From Verrucomicrobiales bacterium (GTDB lineage Bacteria; Verrucomicrobiota; Verrucomicrobiia; Verrucomicrobiales; DEV007): a stretch of DNA of 6,135 nt. The notes under the pieces are model-generated. The model did no database searches, had not been told where the DNA came from, and worked only from the letters and a program-made list of their open reading frames with translations. The stretch covers positions 1-6,135 of the forward strand of contig JALRFZ010000621.1 in assembly GCA_023253615.1 (NCBI GenBank). The letters are read 5' to 3'. A program made the position numbers and the translations under genes. Shown here one piece after another: positions 1-5,356 of the stretch. How positions within the stretch are numbered: the stretch's first letter is position 1; every line of letters starts with the position of its first letter.

Positions 1-1135
1 TGGGGACGAGCAGCAGATAGACGGGCAGGCGAGCCGAACAACTCATCCAGGGCGCGACGAAAATGGTGACGAGGCGCTCCTTCGCCGAGTCGATCGTGCG
101 GGTCGCCATGACGCCGGGGATGGCGCAGGCGTAGGAGCTGAGGAGGGGGAGGAAGGCCTTGCCACTGAGCCCGGCGCGTCCCATGACCCCGTCCATGAGG
201 AAGGCGGCCCGGGCCATGTAGCCGGAGCTTTCTAACAAACCGATAAAAAAGAAAAGGAGGAGGATCTGCGGGAGGAAGATCACGACCGCACCGACTCCGC
301 CAATGATCCCCTGGGTGATGAGGTCGCGCAGGTCGCCCTCGGACATGCGGCTCTCGACCGTGCCGATGAGGGATTCCTGAATCGACTCGATCCAGCCCAT
401 GGGAATGCCGGCGAAGGAGAAGATCGACCAGAAAAGGGCGAACATGATCGCGATGAAGCAGACCCAGCCGAGGACGGGATGGAGGAGGACGGCGTCGAGC
501 CGGTCGGAGAGGTTCGTGCTGTGGAGGGTGGCCCGCCGTGCGGCGAGGTCGGCGGTTTTCAGGCCGAAGGCGCGTCGCGCTTCTCCGTTGCCCTGTTCCC
601 AGCGGATCTCGGGAGCGGAGGGGAAGGGATGCCGCATCGCCTGCTTCAGCTCGGTGAGCCCCTTGCCGCGGTTCGCCTGGATGGGGACGACGGGCACGCC
701 GAGTTCCTCGGAAAGCTTCACCGGATCGAGGCGCAGACCGGCTTTCTCGGCCACATCGACCATGTTCAGGGCGATGATCGTGGGCAGTCCGAGCTCCAGG
801 ATCTCGAGGGCCAGCTGGAGGTGGCGCTCGAGGTTCGAGGCGTCGAGGACACAGACGACGAGATCAGGCGCGGGATGGTGCTCGTGTTTCCCTGACAAAA
901 CCGCACTGGCGATCTGCTGGTCGGGCGATCCGCCTTCGAGACTGTAGGTGCCGGGCAGGTCGATGAGCTCGAGCCGCCGGCCGTGCGGAGTGAAGAACTC
1001 GCCTTTTTTCACGTCGACGGTGACGCCTCCGTAGTTTCCGACTTTCGCCGAGGCGCCGCAGAGGGCGTTGAAAAGAGTGGTTTTCCCTGCGTTCGGATTG
1101 CCGGCCAGGGCGACCGTTTCGGGCTTGGGCTCCAT
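1..1135 (-). CDS. feoB: Ferrous iron transport protein B (FeoB), N-terminal 378 residues; C-terminus beyond left edge
   Basis: GTP-dependent Fe(II) permease of the inner membrane. The ATG at 1133-1135 directly precedes the G-protein domain. G1 is GNPNAGKT (residues 12-19). The G2 region is GGVTVD (36-41, Thr39). G3 is DLPG (59-62) and G4 is NMVD (124-127). The G5 position reads IQANRGKG (about 152-159), where many FeoBs have a Ser-Ala pair. A spacer (about 165-218) leads to the first membrane segment (about 222-243). Next come a conserved helix ending in SGYMARAAFLMD (304-315) and the gate motifs: YACAIPG (335-341, Cys337), ATRT (344-347) and MSCSARLPVY (364-373, Cys366). Family members are roughly 600-770 aa, so about half is missing. 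It lies 13 bp behind feoA with no recognisable ribosome binding site, so the two are probably cotranscribed. YACAIPG replaces the GCNVPA-type motif of the E. coli protein but keeps the cysteine. Assignment is very secure. Confidence 0.97.
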   Translation of the reverse strand, partial: MEPKPETVALAGNPNAGKTTLFNALCGASAKVGNYGGVTVDVKKGEFFTPHGRRLELIDLPGTYSLEGGSPDQQIASAVLSGKHEHHPAPDLVVCVLDASNLERHLQLALEILELGLPTIIALNMVDVAEKAGLRLDPVKLSEELGVPVVPIQANRGKGLTELKQAMRHPFPSAPEIRWEQGNGEARRAFGLKTADLAARRATLHSTNLSDRLDAVLLHPVLGWVCFIAIMFALFWSIFSFAGIPMGWIESIQESLIGTVESRMSEGDLRDLITQGIIGGVGAVVIFLPQILLLFFFIGLLESSGYMARAAFLMDGVMGRAGLSGKAFLPLLSSYACAIPGVMATRTIDSAKERLVTIFVAPWMSCSARLPVYLLLVP

Positions 1136-1148
1136 GAATTCGGTCCGC

Positions 1149-1406
1149 TCAGGCGGAGAGAACGGGGGTGACCTTGACGTGTTCGGCCAACTCGCGGCTG
1201 ACGGCGAGGCGCGTTCCGCAGACCGAACAGATGAGATTGCGTCCCCCCGAGAGTTTCCGCACCTGCAGGGTTTCGCAGAATCCAAGGTTCCGTAGCTGGT
1301 CGCAGGCGGGCCCTTCCAAAAAGCGGATCTGGAAATCACAGCCCACCGCAGCTTGCGAGAGGCTCTGCAGGCTGTCGAGTTCGAGATCCTGAACGGACTG
1401 GCTCAT
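1149..1406 (-). CDS. feoA: FeoA-family protein, cysteine-rich (85 aa)
   Basis: Small cytoplasmic SH3-like partner of FeoB, required for Fe(II) uptake in the systems studied. The C-terminal half carries the family pattern: LGFCETLQVRKL (41-52), then a turn, then CGTRLAVSRELAEHVKV (63-79), matching the usual G-x-R-x-A-L/V-S-x-x-L-A-x-x-I-x-V ending. Length (85 aa) is typical. I chose the first ATG (1404-1406). An in-frame TTG at 1443-1445 would add 13 residues that do not look like family sequence. Five cysteines (23, 35, 44, 60, 63), including a C-x-x-C pair at 60-63, are more than I would expect and could bind metal or a cofactor; that is inference. It leads the feoAB operon, 94 bp after ridA. 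No feoC is visible in the window. Confidence 0.93.
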   Translation of the reverse strand: MSQSVQDLELDSLQSLSQAAVGCDFQIRFLEGPACDQLRNLGFCETLQVRKLSGGRNLICSVCGTRLAVSRELAEHVKVTPVLSA

Positions 1407-1500
1407 CGTCTCTAGGATGCTGGAAATGAGACACAGTTGCAACAAATAAAAGTAATCCCGGACGTGCGAATTCCCGTGCCGGATACGCCGGGGGGCGGTT
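1407..1500 (-). promoter_or_regulatory. ridA-feoA intergenic region; possible feoAB promoter
   Basis: This 94-bp gap separates ridA from feoA, much more than the 13 bp within feoAB, so feoAB may have its own promoter. The feoA-proximal part is locally A/T-rich (about 1421-1456). It contains the 8-bp palindrome GTTGCAAC at 1436-1443. Reading minus, TTGCAA could be a -35 element, with a poor CATCCT 17 bases further on. I cannot match a full 19-bp Fur box or a DtxR/IdeR box. The ridA-proximal half is G/C-rich (CCCGG at 1457-1461, CCGG at 1479-1482, CCGGG at 1488-1492) and precedes a T-rich stretch on the minus strand. That could be a weak terminator for ridA, but I see no clean stem. Low confidence in any specific element. 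Confidence 0.25.
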
Positions 1501-1887
1501 TCAAAGGATCGCGGTCACTTCGATTTCGATGAGGGAACCGAGTGGCAGCCCGGCGACCTGTACGGTGGACCGTGCCGGTTTGTGAGCACCCATGGCCTCC
1601 GCGTAGACTCCGTTGACCACGGGAAAGTCCGCCATGTCGGTGAGAAAAATGGTCGTCTTTGCGATGTTGGCAAAGCCCGCCCCCTGCGACATGAGCACGG
1701 CCGCGACGTTCGCGAGGACCTGGCGGGTCTGGGCTTCGATACCGCCTTCGACAAGTTTCATGGTCGCGGGATCGAGCGGGATCTGGCCGGAGCAGAACAG
1801 GAGGTTTCCCGCACGGGTGGCATGGGAATAGGGACCGATCGCCTTGGGGGCGCCGGGGGCATCGATGAGCTCGGGAGTCGTGTTCAT
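1501..1887 (-). CDS. ridA: RidA family reactive enamine/imine deaminase (128 aa)
   Basis: Cytosolic trimeric enzyme (YjgF/YER057c/UK114 family) that hydrolyses reactive 2-aminoacrylate and related enamines or imines made by PLP enzymes such as threonine dehydratase, which protects other PLP enzymes. Family landmarks are present in order: AIGPYSHA (16-23, Tyr20), LLFCSGQIPLDP (29-40), TRQVLANVAAVL (54-65), KTTIFLTDMADF (77-88), Y-A-E-A (95-98), PARSTVQVAGLP (105-116) and the terminal EIEV (121-124). Arg106 and Glu121 occupy the positions of E. coli RidA Arg105 and Glu120, with the same 15-residue spacing. Thr108 replaces the cysteine found two residues after that arginine in E. coli. Length is exactly typical. 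A CATAAT sequence on the minus strand (1896-1901) lies only about 9 bp before the ATG, so a short or leaderless mRNA is possible. No Shine-Dalgarno sequence is seen. Confidence 0.96.
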   Translation of the reverse strand: MNTTPELIDAPGAPKAIGPYSHATRAGNLLFCSGQIPLDPATMKLVEGGIEAQTRQVLANVAAVLMSQGAGFANIAKTTIFLTDMADFPVVNGVYAEAMGAHKPARSTVQVAGLPLGSLIEIEVTAIL

Positions 1888-1987
1888 GTCGGAGGATTAT
1901 GGGATAAGAACCGCCCGGCGAAAACCGCAAATTGTCCCCCGCGTAGCCTTTGCTCCCCCTCTAAAATCAAACAGGGCGGCATCTTGC

Positions 1988-2003
1988 GAATAACCTGGCA
2001 CCA
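1988..2003. repeat. 16-bp direct repeat, copy 1
   Basis: The sequence GAATAACCTGGCACCA recurs identically 30 bp downstream. Within it, followed by G2004, CTGG-CA-CCAG (1995-2004) is a near-perfect palindrome. It lies in non-coding DNA. On the minus strand it reads TGGTGCCAGGTTATTC. Confidence 0.9.
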
Positions 2004-2017
2004 GTCGGCTCCTACGG

Positions 2018-2033
2018 GAATAACCTGGCACCA
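2018..2033. repeat. 16-bp direct repeat, copy 2
   Basis: Exact second copy of GAATAACCTGGCACCA, 30 bp after copy 1. The 14-bp spacer between copies is unrelated to the repeat. The end of this copy can form a 5-bp hairpin with TGCCA at 2036-2040. I recall similar GGTGCCAGG-type dispersed intergenic motifs in Verrucomicrobiota and Planctomycetes genomes, some near REP-associated tyrosine transposases, but cannot verify that link here. Confidence 0.9.
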
Positions 2034-2067
2034 ATTGCCATGGCGGGACGCTTGCGGGATTCCGGGG

Positions 2068-3807
2068 TCAGGCCATGAGGCTTTGGCGACAGAGCATCGC
2101 GTAAGTGCCGTCCAGGGCCTGGAGCTGTTCGTGATCGCCTTCCTCGACGACCTTGCCGTGATCGAGGACATAAATCCGGTCGGCGTTCCGCACGGTGGAG
2201 AGACGATGGGCGATGACGAAGCTGGTGCGATTCGACATGAGCCGTTCGAGCGCGCCTTGGATCAGTTTTTCGGTTTCGGTATCGACGCTGGCGGTGGCCT
2301 CGTCAAGAAGGAGGATGGGGGGATTCTTGAGGATGACACGGGCGATGGCGATGCGCTGCTTTTCGCCGACGGACAGCTTCACCCCGCGCTCGCCGACGTT
2401 GGTCTCGAGTTTCCCGGGCAGGGCCTCGACGAAGGCGGCGGCGTTCGCGGCGCGCAGGGCCTCCCACATTTCCGCATCGGTCGCATCACCCTTGGCGAGG
2501 AGGAGATTCTCGCGGACCGATCCGTTGAAGAGGAAACTCTCCTGCGTCACGTAGCCCATGGCGTCGCGGAGGGCGCTTTTCCGCACCGTAGCGATGGGCA
2601 TGCCGTCGATCGAGATCGATCCGGCGTCGGCCTCGTAGAAGCGGGTCAGCAGATTGATCACGGTCGATTTGCCCGCGCCGGTGTGACCGACGAGGGCGAT
2701 CATCTGGCCGGGCCCCGCCTCCATCGAGACGCCTTTGAGGGTGGCGATGTTGTCACCGTAGGAAAAGGCCACGTCGCTCAGCACCACGTGACCCCGCACC
2801 GGGTGCGGCAGGTCGCCGCCTACGTCGAGGCCCGGCTCTTCCTCCGCATCGATCACTTCGAAGACCCGCTCTCCCGCGGCGCGGCCGGCCTGGATGATCT
2901 GGTTCAGACCGTTGAGCCGCGAGATCGGCTCGTAGAAGAGATTGAGGGCGACGAGAAAGGCGACAAACACCCCTGTCTGGGCTTCGAGCGAGGCTTGATC
3001 CGGCGCTTTCATCACCGACCAGGCCCCGAAGGCGATGACGAGGGCGTAGCCGAAATTCCGGCAAAACTCCATCGAGGGATTGTAGACCGCCCAGAGCCGC
3101 ATGACACGCAGGGTCGCCACGCGGACGCGGTCGCTGGCGGTGTTGAAACGGACCTGCTCCGCCTCTTCGCGGGTGAAGGCCTTGATCTGCTGGATGCCGT
3201 CGATGTTGTCGTGCAGCAGTGAATTCATCTCGCTCGTCTCGGCGCGGAGGACGCGGTGGCGTTTCGGCGAGGTCTTCGTGTAGGCGAGGGCTCCCGCGAT
3301 GAGAAAGGGCATCGGGATCATCGTGATGAGGGCCATTTCCGAATCGAGGTAAAACAGATACCCGCCCACGACGAGCACCTGCAGGAGGGCGACGAGGCCC
3401 TGCTCGATGCCGTCGATGAGGACCCGCTCCATCGAGGTGACATCCTCCGTCACACGTGTCATCACATCTCCGGTGCGCCGGTTGTCGAACCACCGCATCG
3501 GGAGCCGCTGGACCTTGCGATACAAATCCGAGCGGATGTCAAAGATCACCTTCTGTTCGAACGTATTGTTCAGGATGATGCGGAGCGAATTGAAGAGGTT
3601 GGTCGCAAAAAACGTCCCCACCGCGAGGAGGGCGAGCGGGATGAGCCTGTCGAAATCGCGTTGCGGGATCACTTCCCCCGTGATCGTCTGCGCGACTCCG
3701 GGAAACACGATCACCAGCAAGGTCATGAGGACCGCGCAGGAAATCTGCGCCGCGGCGAGAAGGGGGTAGCGTTTCAGATAAGAAAAGACCCGGAAAACGG
3801 TTTTCAT
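2068..3807 (-). CDS. ABC exporter half-transporter, MsbA/multidrug type (579 aa)
   Basis: Inner-membrane ATP-driven exporter with permease and ATPase in one chain, expected to act as a homodimer. The first about 310 residues are a six-helix type I exporter domain. Hydrophobic segments are near 17-37, 56-76, 138-155, 157-176, 250-266 and 276-292. The intracellular loop contains PMRWFDNRRTGDVMTRVTED (103-122), the usual W/Y-F-D-x-x-x-T-G-x-L/V segment. The nucleotide-binding domain has an A-loop Tyr350, Walker A GHTGAGKST (374-382), Q-loop Gln422, X-loop GERGVK (472-477), signature LSVGE (478-482), Walker B ILLLDE (498-503, Glu503 catalytic), D-loop SVDTE (507-511) and switch His534. All catalytic residues are present. 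The signature departs from LSGGQ at two positions. Length matches MsbA-like exporters (about 580 aa). The substrate (lipid A precursor, lipid or drug) cannot be read from sequence. The ATG at 3805-3807 is the natural start, although the frame stays open further upstream. Confidence 0.97.
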   Translation of the reverse strand: MKTVFRVFSYLKRYPLLAAAQISCAVLMTLLVIVFPGVAQTITGEVIPQRDFDRLIPLALLAVGTFFATNLFNSLRIILNNTFEQKVIFDIRSDLYRKVQRLPMRWFDNRRTGDVMTRVTEDVTSMERVLIDGIEQGLVALLQVLVVGGYLFYLDSEMALITMIPMPFLIAGALAYTKTSPKRHRVLRAETSEMNSLLHDNIDGIQQIKAFTREEAEQVRFNTASDRVRVATLRVMRLWAVYNPSMEFCRNFGYALVIAFGAWSVMKAPDQASLEAQTGVFVAFLVALNLFYEPISRLNGLNQIIQAGRAAGERVFEVIDAEEEPGLDVGGDLPHPVRGHVVLSDVAFSYGDNIATLKGVSMEAGPGQMIALVGHTGAGKSTVINLLTRFYEADAGSISIDGMPIATVRKSALRDAMGYVTQESFLFNGSVRENLLLAKGDATDAEMWEALRAANAAAFVEALPGKLETNVGERGVKLSVGEKQRIAIARVILKNPPILLLDEATASVDTETEKLIQGALERLMSNRTSFVIAHRLSTVRNADRIYVLDHGKVVEEGDHEQLQALDGTYAMLCRQSLMA

Positions 3808-3874
3808 GAAGGAAAAACAAGCATCCGGCCGCGCCGGACGACCGACCTGACCGCAAACGATTTGAAAGAGTGAA

Positions 3875-3887
3875 TATTTCGGAAATA
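3875..3887. promoter_or_regulatory. 13-bp perfect palindrome, candidate operator
   Basis: TATTTC-G-GAAATA has 6-bp arms around one central base. It lies in the A/T-rich core of the divergent region and overlaps the candidate sanA -10 element. The geometry fits a site for a dimeric regulator controlling one or both divergent genes. No regulator gene is in the window and I cannot name a family. Confidence 0.35.
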
Positions 3888-3895
3888 CTGATTTA

Positions 3896-3911
3896 ACCGG
3901 AAAAGTCCGGT
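3896..3911. other. Short hairpin (6-bp stem, tetraloop) near the predicted sanA 5' end
   Basis: ACCGGA and TCCGGT flank the loop AAAG. A competing pairing is possible: AACCGG (3895-3900) can instead pair with CCGGTT (3918-3923). Both ends are only 13-25 bases before the sanA ATG, so either fold could affect initiation. No T-tract follows and the location is upstream of a gene, so it is not a terminator. Confidence 0.35.
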
Positions 3912-3936
3912 GCCACCCCGGTTTTACGTCCCCACC

Positions 3937-4599
3937 ATGCCCCGCAAACGCTGGCGCTCCATCTTTTTCTGGATTCTGGTTTTTCCAGTGCTCCTCGTCG
4001 TCTCCGGGGTGTTGTGGTGCAATGTCTGGATCGTCGTCTCGACGAAGAGCCGGGTCCACGACCAGGTCGCCTCGATCGAGCCACGTGACGTTGGCGTCGT
4101 CCTGGGGACGTCGAAGAAGTCGGGACCTGACACCCCGAACCGGCATTTTGAGAACCGCATGGCCGCCGCCGCCGCCCTCTACCACGAAGGCCGGGTGGCC
4201 CGGCTGCTCGTGAGCGGCTACCGCGATTCCGAGTACTACGACGAGACCCGCGACATGATCGCCAAGCTCAGGCAGCTCGGCGTGCCCGCGGAGGTGATCC
4301 TCGCCGACGACAGGGGAGCCCGCACCCTGGACTCGATCGTGCGGGTGGGGGAGGTGTTCGGATTCGACCGGGTCGTCATCATCTCGGACGATTTCCACGT
4401 GAACCGCGCCCTCTTCATCGCCGATCGCAGCGGCCTCGAGGCCATCGCCCTCCGCAGCGAGGCGGTCGACTACGGCGACTCGAGAAAGGTGCGGATGCGG
4501 GAGTATTTCGCGAGGGTGAAGGCCGTGCTCGACCTATATCTTTATTCTCCGCGCACCGAGTCCGGGGCACCCGACCCCGAGGCCCTGACCCGCACTTGA
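3937..4599 (+). CDS. sanA: SanA-type DUF218 membrane protein (220 aa)
   Basis: Inner-membrane protein of the SanA/YdcF (DUF218) family. In enterobacteria SanA contributes to the envelope barrier that excludes vancomycin; the biochemical activity is not firmly known. A short basic N-terminus (MPRKRWR) is followed by one membrane segment (about 9-31), placing the rest outside the inner membrane. The DUF218 core runs from DVGVVLGTSK (51-60) through ENRMAAAAALY (72-82), LLVSGYRD (90-97), RTLDSIVR (129-136), FGFDRVVIIS (141-150) and DDFHVNRALFIA (151-162, His154, Arg157) to REYFARVKAVLDL (188-200). This order matches E. coli SanA closely. I chose the ATG at 3937; a GTG at 3910 would add nine residues. 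No Shine-Dalgarno sequence precedes it, only the C-rich CGTCCCCACC. The next gene follows closely and probably shares the transcript. Confidence 0.9.
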   Translation: MPRKRWRSIFFWILVFPVLLVVSGVLWCNVWIVVSTKSRVHDQVASIEPRDVGVVLGTSKKSGPDTPNRHFENRMAAAAALYHEGRVARLLVSGYRDSEYYDETRDMIAKLRQLGVPAEVILADDRGARTLDSIVRVGEVFGFDRVVIISDDFHVNRALFIADRSGLEAIALRSEAVDYGDSRKVRMREYFARVKAVLDLYLYSPRTESGAPDPEALTRT

Positions 4600-4643
4600 T
4601 GGCGGGCGCGGCCCGGGACTTGCCACGGCAGCTCCCTTGTGGC

Positions 4644-5348
4644 ATGAAAAGGGTCATGAAGGTGTTTCTCGGACTGCTGGTGGTGATCCTCACCGGGCTC
4701 GTGTTCTGGGTGAGGCATGTTTCCGTGAGACCCTCCGAGGCGCATCGCGGGATCATCGCCGGACTCAAGGAGGAACTGGCCGATTCCGAGTCGGAGCGCG
4801 ACCGTCTCGTCGCCGAGCTCGCCGCCGCCAAGGCCGAGATCCAGCGGCTTGGAGCGGGCCGTGCCTCCACCCCTGCAGCGTTCCCGGATGCCGCCGCCCC
4901 CGCTTTTCCCTCAGGGCCGGCTGCTACTCCGGCAGCTCCCGCGGCACCTCCGGCCGGAGCCGCCACCCTCGACGAGCGCCTGCGGCAGCTCGCCGAGATC
5001 CATCACCGCAATCATTCCGGGCTCGTTCAAGAAAGAGCGACCCGGCAGGCCTCGCTCGAATCCCTCGAGAAAGACCGAAAACTCCTCGCCGATACTCCGT
5101 TCAATTTCTCCGAGCAGACGACCGTGACCGATACCGAGGGCAACGTCACCGGAGTCCGCGGCGTGCGTACCAGCAGCGCCGACCGCGACCGGGCCAAGGC
5201 GAGGCGCTCCGAGCAGCTCGCGGAGATGGATGTCGAAATCAAGGAACTCACCGCCCGGATCGCCGCGACCGAGGCGGAGATCCGCCGGCTCGACCTGCTC
5301 TACGAGAACGCCGTGGCCAAGGCCAGAAGCGATTTCGGCGCCCCCTGA
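4644..5348 (+). CDS. Membrane-anchored coiled-coil protein with Pro/Ala linker, function unknown (234 aa)
   Basis: I do not recognise a family. A basic N-terminus (MKRVMK) precedes one hydrophobic segment (7-23) that looks like an uncleaved signal anchor. It is followed by a charged helix with coiled-coil spacing (about 38-70) and a Pro/Ala-rich flexible linker (71-106). A second charged helix (108-150) leads to a central segment with a TDTEGNVTGVRGVR turn (162-175), and a third long helix (180-228) follows. The likely topology is an inner-membrane anchor with a periplasmic coiled-coil stalk, resembling envelope-spanning scaffolds only in general architecture. The start is uncertain: ATG at 4644 or 4656 puts the anchor at the N-terminus, while ATG at 4599 overlaps the sanA stop as TGATG and would add 15 residues. 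Inverted repeats TGCCAC/GTGGCA (4621-4626, 4639-4644) flank the spacer before the ATG. It probably forms an operon with sanA. Confidence 0.78.
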   Translation: MKRVMKVFLGLLVVILTGLVFWVRHVSVRPSEAHRGIIAGLKEELADSESERDRLVAELAAAKAEIQRLGAGRASTPAAFPDAAAPAFPSGPAATPAAPAAPPAGAATLDERLRQLAEIHHRNHSGLVQERATRQASLESLEKDRKLLADTPFNFSEQTTVTDTEGNVTGVRGVRTSSADRDRAKARRSEQLAEMDVEIKELTARIAATEAEIRRLDLLYENAVAKARSDFGAP

Positions 5349-5356
5349 GACTCAGG
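5344..5356. other. 13-bp palindrome spanning both convergent stop codons
   Basis: CCTGAG-A-CTCAGG is a perfect inverted repeat. It contains the TGA stop of the coiled-coil gene (5346-5348) and, on the other strand, the TGA stop of fabD (5352-5354), with 3 bp between them. As RNA it gives at most a 5-bp stem with a 3-nt loop on either strand and no T-tract, so it would be a poor intrinsic terminator by itself. Confidence 0.5.

Larger units (their letters stand above)
1888..2067. other. Intergenic region between ABC exporter and ridA, with repeat-derived sequence
   Basis: This 180-bp gap lies downstream of the exporter stop and upstream of ridA, both on the minus strand. I see no credible gene in it. 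It holds a pair of 16-bp direct repeats (1988-2003, 2018-2033) described separately, and a run of C-rich and G-rich tracts (about 1934-1964). No strong stem followed by a T-tract is seen, so exporter and ridA transcription may be only partly separated. The best hairpin, TGGCA/TGCCA (2026-2030 and 2036-2040, 5-nt loop), uses part of the second repeat and lacks a T-tract. Confidence 0.6.
3808..3936. promoter_or_regulatory. Divergent intergenic control region between ABC exporter and sanA
   Basis: This 129-bp region separates two divergently transcribed genes, so it should carry promoters for both. It has the window's clearest A/T-rich core (about 3858-3896). Reading plus, TTGAAA (3862-3867) and AATACT (3884-3889), 16 bp apart, make a moderate sigma-70-type promoter for sanA, with five and four of six consensus matches. 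No good matching pair was found for the minus strand. Two short perfect inverted repeats (3875-3887 and 3896-3911) sit at and just after the candidate -10 element. Promoter assignment is inference. Confidence 0.4.

Noticed and set aside
399..947. Plus-strand open frames across 399-1295
   Set aside because: They lie antisense to feoB and feoA, which show full sets of family motifs on the minus strand. The predicted products are Arg/Ser-rich or compositionally biased.
1148..1500. Classical Fur box upstream of feoA
   Set aside because: No segment approaches the 19-bp GATAATGATAATCATTATC pattern; only a short palindrome is present.
1988..2033. CRISPR array
   Set aside because: Only two 16-bp copies with one 14-bp spacer, both too short for CRISPR, and no cas gene nearby.
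2026..2040. TGGCA/TGCCA hairpin as a terminator of the exporter gene
   Set aside because: The stem is only 5 bp and no T-rich tract follows on the minus strand.
1884..2171. Minus-strand 95-codon frame containing WCQVI twice
   Set aside because: It begins inside the exporter gene in another frame. The repeated WCQVI peptide is just translation of the two DNA repeats, not a protein motif.
1582..3222. A 546-codon open frame on the plus strand
   Set aside because: It runs antisense to ridA, the intergenic gap and the ABC exporter, all of which have clear family motifs. Its product is low-complexity, rich in Asp, Gly, Arg and His, as expected for a G+C-rich shadow frame.
3808..4398. In-frame upstream extension of the ABC exporter by about 197 codons
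   Set aside because: The frame is open only because it is antisense to the SanA-like gene. The extension has no membrane segments or family match, and MsbA-type proteins start at the ATG at 3807.
4621..4644. TGCCAC/GTGGCA inverted repeat as a terminator or riboswitch before the coiled-coil gene
   Set aside because: A 6-bp stem with a 12-nt loop and no T-tract or conserved aptamer pattern; at most a minor effect on initiation.
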